A stretch of 64,000 bases of DNA from Prochilodus magdalenae (lineage: Eukaryota; Chordata; Actinopteri; Characiformes; Prochilodontidae), in assembly GCA_024036415.1 (NCBI GenBank), contig JAMWET010006979.1, positions 186,001-250,000 on the forward strand. The letters run 5' to 3'. This document shows, one piece after another, positions 61,774-64,000 of the stretch. Under the pieces are notes generated by a model that made no database searches, was not told where the DNA came from, and saw nothing but the letters and a program-made list of their open reading frames with translations. Positions within the stretch are counted from its first letter, which is position 1. The number at the start of each line of letters is the position of its first letter. The translations under genes were made by a program, and so were the position numbers.

Positions 61774-64000
61774 ATGGCACAGAGAAGCAGTAGACCTGGC
61801 TTCAGCAGCCAGTCGTACTCACCTTCACCATCCAGGGGTTACCCAAGTATCCCTTCCGTCAATGTGGACACGCTGCTTAACTCGCCAGTCCCCACAGTGG
61901 ATCCTCTGGATCAGCAAGCCAAGACGAAGGAAAAAGATCAGATGGTCGGACTCAATGACAAGTTTGTTCAATTCATTGACAAGGTAAAGAACTACAGGCC
62001 TTGCTGTTGGTGAACGTTTATTTATTCTTTTATATATAAAGGCTTTTCTATGTGTATTTTTTATGTACAGCTGTATATTTGTCCTTTCCGTGCGTCGGGG
62101 CTTGACTGAGCAGGTCTGTTAGTGAAGACAAGATTGGAGATGTGAGGGCTTCTAAACACAACAAATACATTTTTAAAAATGCAGTGCCGATATTGAGCAC
62201 TAGGTGCCACCATTCTGTCATATATCATCATCATCTTTCTGGTCTGTCTGCGTTTTTAAAGAACGAAGTAAATGTATTTGTTTAATTATGTAAATCAGTG
62301 TTCTTTACTGAGTGTTAACTAGAGGTTAGGGATGGGTGATACTGTACAACGATAATATAATGGTAATTAAAGGCATGTTGATTCGATAAAACAGACAAAA
62401 AACAATCATTAGTGTCGTGTTAAAACTATAAAAACCATAAATACAATGTATTTTTTCACTTTTCCGAGTATTTACAAGTAGTAATATTGATTTGTACTAA
62501 TTTAATTCAATTGTATTCATTCATTATATTCAATGATACACTTTCTTTGTAATAAAACAGGAGCAGTGTCCATTTTTGTTGAGCAGCCCATGTAGATGGA
62601 CACACCCATGACAATAGGCATAAATATTGGTTTATTCTATACCTGCAAGTGGTAGCTGTGCAAGCAGCAAATTACAGTTTACCAGTAGAAATAAGTGAAA
62701 CTGTCTCAGTGTATTCTAATAGATCACACCACCCCAGATGTAAATGACTGCTGCTCTGATTGGCTGCTCTGTACGGTGTTTCATTTAAAAATCAGCCCAG
62801 GCAGAAACACTACTTATGAAAGGGTGGAGTTAAACTGCTGTAGGTTAGGTTGACATCTTGAATCATTACTGTTAGCTTTTAGCTTCCATGTATGAACTTT
62901 ATAGTGTATATTTTAAAATAGTGTTTTCATATTATATGAAATGCTTTTTTTGTGATGCAGAGTTGTTTTTTCATAACAGGTCCACTAAGAGGCTTGTTCG
63001 CATCTACGCTATTGTGCACAATTTACTATTATATTGAAGGAGTACTAAGACATTTGTTTGAAGGAGACGTTTTGAAATTGATGTATGTGTAATGTAAAGG
63101 TCTCAGAGAGTACTTAAGACTTTTCCTTAGCATAATTAATACAGGCTTGAAATTGTCCTCTAAAATGGACATGCCTTATAATGTAATTATTTTTCTAAGA
63201 TAGCTATGACTCTCTCTCTTTCATTCCCACTGTGTCTCTATCTTTCATGTACACTAAATCCACTAAAATCCACTAAATCACAATTGCTATCCCAACTGAC
63301 ATATGGTTAATTAATGTAAAAGTTATTATAGATAATGACAGTAAATAAATTTTTTTGGAAATTGTTTTAGGTTCGACGTCTAGAGGAAGAGAACAAAGCC
63401 TTAGAAACCCGACTGAAAATTCTGCAGGAGCAGGATTCCTACAAGGGGAACATAGACGACTTTGTGAAGGAAGTAGCTGCAGATCTGAGGCGACAGATTG
63501 AAGGACTTGACCGAGATCGTCAAAAATTACAGAACGATTTGGTGAAGTCGGATGACGAGGTGGACAACAATCGCATGAGGTGGGTGTAGGCCACTAACTG
63601 TTAAATGGAAGAGTAGCAGTAAAGTAGACACAAAGACACAGAAACGGCTAAATGTTGGTTTATTTAAATTTAGCTCCTCAAATTCTTGGGAATTTGATGT
63701 CTACTTTTTGAGCAGATGGATATCTTGATACAGCTTTGAATATTTTGTCCAGAGGTTTCTCCACCTTAAGGATTTTCGAGAGACATGATCATCAGCAGCA
63801 ATTACATAAACAACTGCTGTCCAGTGAGCCATGTAAGGAGGGGTTGGGTGCAGAAACACTCTGGTATGCGCTCTGTGTTGGGAACAGTGTACAGAGCCGC
63901 AAGAGCAGGCCATCATTAAAGCTATCCATTCAGGCTGTGCTTCCTCAGCTTTGTCTGTTTCCACTCAGTGTGAGCGTTGTTTTCTTCCCTAGGCCACATG
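61774..64000 (+). CDS. krt8-like: Type II keratin, K8-like (5' part, cut by window end)
   Basis: Exon 1 (61774-61983, 70 codons) encodes a short head starting MAQRSSRPGFSSQSYSPSPS, then VDPLDQQAKTKEKDQMVGLNDK and FVQFIDK, the type II helix 1A start. Exon 2 (63371-63579) is 209 nt, the canonical type II size, and begins VRRLEEENKALETRLK, running to DEVDNNRM. A good acceptor (TTTTCTTCCCTAG) then opens a probable exon 3 at 63993, of which only eight bases are visible; it would continue R-P-H, unlike the usual Lys-Tyr-Glu, so exon 3 is provisional. An upstream in-frame ATG at 61633 would add 47 residues; the later start is preferred because its product looks like a keratin head. Thread-keratin-alpha is an alternative to K8. 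Confidence 0.85.

Noticed and set aside
62330..62400. TTAGGGATGGGTGATACTG, like a hAT-type tip
   Set aside because: No second end or flanking duplication was found in the intron.
61983..63371. Intron splitting FIDK|VRRLE in the type II keratin looked unusual
   Set aside because: The following exon is 209 nt, the standard type II exon 2 length, so this is the conserved intron position.
1..64000. CRISPR arrays, operons, tRNA or rRNA genes, viral genomes
   Set aside because: None seen; the window has vertebrate gene structure throughout and only retroelement relics.

Overview
The window is ordinary chromosomal DNA of a ray-finned fish. The evidence is split vertebrate genes with GT-AG introns, AT-rich non-coding DNA, long (TA)n, (CA)n and (GATT)n microsatellites, and decayed Tc1, hAT, BEL/Pao, SINE and LINE copies. 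The style of the repeats suggests an otophysan (characin, catfish or electric-fish relative), but this is an inference. No bacterial, phage or CRISPR-like material is present.

Layout. Positions 1-23.4 kb hold no convincing exon. They contain a possible hAT-like element, three Tc1-family relics (one nearly full length at 13.3-14.9 kb), two copies of a dispersed repeat and a SINE. At 23.4 kb a GC-richer patch carries a minus-strand first coding exon beginning MGC; it may be the 5' end of tensin-1, in which case the preceding 23 kb is its first intron. A piece of its upstream region is copied at 27.8 kb. A CXC chemokine receptor gene (cxcr1/2 type, two coding exons, TATA promoter) lies on the minus strand at 30.1-31.8 kb. 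From 34.9 to 36.6 kb is a BEL/Pao retrotransposon relic, and at 40.1-41.5 kb a DNA transposon with long terminal inverted repeats. The complete ten-exon arpc2 gene (299 aa) occupies 42.5-56.4 kb, with a hAT-type element in intron 7 that still has a perfect 8-bp target-site duplication. At the right end are two divergent keratin genes: a complete eight-coding-exon type I (K18-like) gene on the minus strand and the 5' part of a type II (K8-like) gene on the plus strand, cut by the window end.

How the genes relate. The order tensin-like exon (-), cxcr (-), arpc2 (+) matches the human 2q35 neighbourhood TNS1-CXCR2/CXCR1-ARPC2. The keratin pair is not part of that human block. Type I and type II keratins form obligate heterodimers, so the shared upstream region of about 250 bp between them is a likely co-expression unit. 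I found no evidence of a new multi-gene system. The most useful items are the duplicated promoter-proximal segment, the keratin pair and its promoter, the hAT insertion, the perfect hairpin at 36.8 kb and the repeat families.
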